From Oceanobacillus saliphilus (GTDB lineage Bacteria; Bacillota; Bacilli; Bacillales; Amphibacillaceae), in NCBI RefSeq assembly GCF_023522835.1, contig NZ_JALCZU010000016.1, forward strand, positions 1 to 55,041: 55,041 nt of DNA, given 5' to 3'. The position numbers and the translations under genes are program-made. Below the pieces are notes generated by a model. It was not told the origin of the DNA and made no database searches. It was given only the letters and a program-made list of their open reading frames with translations. Shown here one piece after another: positions 53,541 to 55,041 of this stretch; position 1 is the stretch's first letter; each line of letters opens with the position of its first letter.

Positions 53541-53550
53541 TTCTAATTAT

Positions 53551-53622
53551 GGCCCGTTGGTCAAGCGGTTAAGACACCGCCCTTTCACGGCGGTAACACG
53601 GGTTCGAATCCCGTACGGGTCA
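53551..53622 (+). tRNA. tRNA-Glu(TTC)
   Basis: GGCCCGT/ACGGGTC acceptor stem, anticodon TTC. CCA is not encoded. Confidence 0.97.
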
Positions 53623-53647
53623 TCTTTCTTTTAAATATAAATAGTTA

Positions 53648-53724
53648 GGTCCGGTAGTTCAGTTGGTTAGAATGCCTGCCTGTCACGCAGGAGGTCGCGG
53701 GTTCGAGTCCCGTCCGGACCGCCA
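53648..53724 (+). tRNA. tRNA-Asp(GTC)
   Basis: GGTCCGG/CCGGACC acceptor stem, anticodon GTC, encoded CCA. Confidence 0.97.
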
Positions 53725-53729
53725 TTAGT

Positions 53730-53804
53730 TGGGCCATAGCCAAGCGGTAAGGCATCGGGTTTTGATCCCGTGTACCCCAGGTTCGAATCCTGGTGGCCCA
53801 GCCA
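53730..53804 (+). tRNA. tRNA-Gln(TTG)
   Basis: TGGGCCA/TGGCCCA acceptor stem, anticodon TTG, encoded CCA. Last of the first group. Confidence 0.97.
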
Positions 53805-53824
53805 TTTATTTATAAAAGAAATTG

Positions 53825-53851
53825 ATACTATTTAATGAATAGTATTTTTTT
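53825..53851 (+). terminator. Terminator of the first tRNA group
   Basis: ATACTATT pairs perfectly with AATAGTAT around TAATG, followed by seven T. It shows that the downstream tRNAs form a separate transcript. Confidence 0.85.
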
Positions 53852-53909
53852 ATTCTTGTTTTCTCAGTTGCGAAATAAAACACTCGTTATATATGATTCA
53901 TTAGTATGT

Positions 53910-54184
53910 GACGTCAGTGAAACATCTTCTATGCGAAGACCTATAAGAAGTGCATCATCACCGAAAAATCTTACAACACGACGAGCACAAAATGTACGCA
54001 GTTGTTAAAGTAAGGAAATCTCATTTTACATGAGCCATTAGCTGGCCGCCGACATCAGTAAAAAACTACTATGTGTAGGCCTGCGAGGAGTGCATCATCA
54101 CCGAAAAAATCTTACAACACGACGAGCACAAAATGTACGCAGTTGTTAAAGTAAGGAAATCTCATTTTACATGAGCCATTAGCT
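53910..54184 (+). repeat. ~140-bp tandem duplication upstream of, and reaching into, tRNA-Lys
   Basis: Two copies with a 140-bp period. The cores 53949-54043 and 54089-54184 are identical except for one extra A in the second; the ~40 bp before each are similar but diverged. Copy 2 runs into the real tRNA-Lys. Copy 1 ends with GAGCCATTAGCT (54032-54043), the first 12 nt of tRNA-Lys, and then breaks off. Confidence 0.9.
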
Positions 54185-54248
54185 CAGTCGGTAGAGCATT
54201 TGACTTTTAATCAAAGGGTCGAAGGTTCGAATCCTTCATGGCTCACCA
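54173..54248 (+). tRNA. tRNA-Lys(TTT)
   Basis: GAGCCAT/ATGGCTC acceptor stem, anticodon TTT, encoded CCA. Its first 12 nt are also present as a stub 141 bp upstream. Confidence 0.97.
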
Positions 54249-54289
54249 TTATAAAAAACTGTCATAAAATGACGGGATATATATTATAC

Positions 54290-54373
<84 letters not shown>

Positions 54374-54391
54374 TTGTTAATTAAATAGTGC

Positions 54392-54420
54392 TTGCGATTT
54401 TCTTTAGGAAGTGTTACACT
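54392..54420 (+). promoter_or_regulatory. Possible promoter before tRNA-Arg
   Basis: TTGCGA, 17 nt, TACACT, ending 19 bp before tRNA-Arg. Confidence 0.5.
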
Positions 54421-54438
54421 TAACAGGTTGGCTTTTAG

Positions 54439-54515
54439 GCGCTCGTAGCTCAATTGGATAGAGTACTTGACTACGAATCAAGCGGTTAGAGGTTCAAGTC
54501 CTCTCGGGCGCACCA
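54439..54515 (+). tRNA. tRNA-Arg(ACG)
   Basis: GCGCTCG/CGGGCGC acceptor stem, anticodon ACG (expected to be read as ICG), encoded CCA. Confidence 0.97.
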
Positions 54516-54521
54516 TTATAA

Positions 54522-54598
54522 CGGGAAGTAGCTCAGCTTGGTAGAGCACTTGGTTTGGGACCAAGGGGTCGCAGGTTCGAATCCTGTCTTCCCGACCA
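54522..54598 (+). tRNA. tRNA-Pro(TGG)
   Basis: CGGGAAG/CTTCCCG acceptor stem, anticodon TGG, encoded CCA. Confidence 0.97.
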
Positions 54599-54644
54599 GA
54601 ATGTAATAGGGATTAATTCTTCTATTATATATTTAACTGAATAT

Positions 54645-54718
54645 GCGGGTGTAGTTTAGTGGTAAAACCTCAGCCTTCCAAGCTGATGATGAGGGTTCGA
54701 TTCCCTTCACCCGCTCCA
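54645..54718 (+). tRNA. tRNA-Gly(TCC)
   Basis: GCGGGTG/CACCCGC acceptor stem, anticodon TCC, encoded CCA. Confidence 0.97.
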
Positions 54719-54728
54719 TTATAATAAT

Positions 54729-54802
<74 letters not shown>

Positions 54803-54826
54803 TCACATTTCTTTTTTAAAAAAGTG

Positions 54827-54855
54827 TTGACTTACTTTTAAAGAAATGCTATACT
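54827..54855 (+). promoter_or_regulatory. rRNA operon promoter
   Basis: TTGACT, 17 nt, TATACT, about 140 bp before the 16S gene. Confidence 0.85.
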
Positions 54856-54891
54856 ATAAAAGTTGCTGATAAAAAAGCAATAAAGAAATTT

Positions 54892-54903
54892 TGCTCTTTG
54901 AAA
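54892..54903 (+). promoter_or_regulatory. boxA antitermination element in the rRNA leader
   Basis: TGCTCTTTGAAA matches the boxA of Bacillus rRNA leaders, where Nus factors load. A hairpin of GAAAGAAAACA with TGTTTTCTTTC (about 54931-54955) follows, part of the 16S processing leader. Confidence 0.75.
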
Positions 54904-54994
54904 ACTGAACAAAACAACCAATATGTCAAGAAAGAAAACACTGTTTTCTTTCGAAACAAGTAACAAATAGAAGCTAGTCTTCTGACTAAGCTAA

Positions 54995-55041
54995 TTCAAA
55001 CACTTTTATGGAGAGTTTGATCTTGGCTCAGGACGAACGCT
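54995..55041 (+). rRNA. rrs: 16S ribosomal RNA, first ~47 nt
   Basis: TTTATGGAGAGTTTGATC and TGGCTCAGGACGAACGCT are the universal 5' end of bacterial 16S rRNA. The gene runs off the window. At the 27F site it reads GATCTTGGCTCAG instead of the commoner GATCCTGGCTCAG. Confidence 0.97.

Overview
The window is low-GC DNA from a spore-forming Firmicute of the Bacillaceae, most likely a marine or halophilic genus near Oceanobacillus, Virgibacillus or Lentibacillus. The genus is inferred from protein resemblance and gene order; no search was run. The stretch from cshA to the rRNA operon (36.3-55.0 kb) follows the Bacillus subtilis order cshA, ydcA (rhomboid), acpS, ydcC, ndoAI-ndoA, rsbRSTUVW-sigB-rsbX, tex, sprT-like, tRNAs, rRNA. 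It departs from that order by a decayed NAD(P)HX-repair gene after acpS, by the absence of alr between ydcC and ndoAI, and by katA between tex and the sprT-like gene.

Layout. 0-2.5 kb: end of odhB, then a CitA/DctS-type two-component system on the minus strand. 2.8-6.2 kb: cold-shock protein, methyltransferase, small unknown gene, 3-hydroxyisobutyrate dehydrogenase-type enzyme, YteA-type protein. 6.5-10 kb: HtrA-type protease divergent from cssRS (secretion stress). 10-13.2 kb: typA and a sugar-dehydrogenase-like lipoprotein. 13.4-19.7 kb: trehalose locus with a fused EIIA-EIIB-EIIC permease, treA, treR and a second GH13 glucosidase, preceded by a cre/operator-studded promoter. 19.8-24.7 kb: YkgA-type amidinohydrolase, YqcI/YcgG protein, a 58-residue membrane protein, CapA lipoprotein, PopT (DUF368) lipid-carrier translocase, thioredoxin, PepSY remnant. 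24.8-30 kb: 5'-nucleotidase and a phosphonate-type ABC transporter (phnD-C-E-E). 30-31 kb: an inverted pair of structured repeats. 31-36 kb: lipid kinase, cysteine-less glutaredoxin-like protein, YppG, carboxylesterase, DegV, EamA transporter. 36.3-53.2 kb: the cshA-sigB-tex-sprT block. 53.3-55.0 kb: eleven tRNAs in two groups and the promoter, leader and first ~47 nt of a 16S rRNA gene.

Regulation. The complete sigma-B stressosome and partner-switching module is present, with a good sigma-B promoter before rsbV. Further sigma-B-like promoters lie before rsbR, before the glutaredoxin-like gene and before the YqcI gene, which suggests a local sigma-B regulon. The trehalose genes carry two near-identical 18-bp palindromes, one exactly filling the -35/-10 spacer, with an overlapping cre. 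katA has a PerR-box-like site. The divergent htr/css region carries three AAATGTG repeats.

Non-coding DNA is unusually rich in structured repeats: a family built around TGCATAAGTGCA placed just after terminators (five copies), paired GTCCT-loop hairpins, the covarying inverted pair at 30.2-30.8 kb, and a ~140-bp tandem duplication before tRNA-Lys that carries a 12-nt tRNA stub. I did not find an obviously new multi-gene system. The best leads are the repeat families, the tRNA-Lys duplication and the cysteine-less glutaredoxin behind a near-consensus sigma-B promoter.
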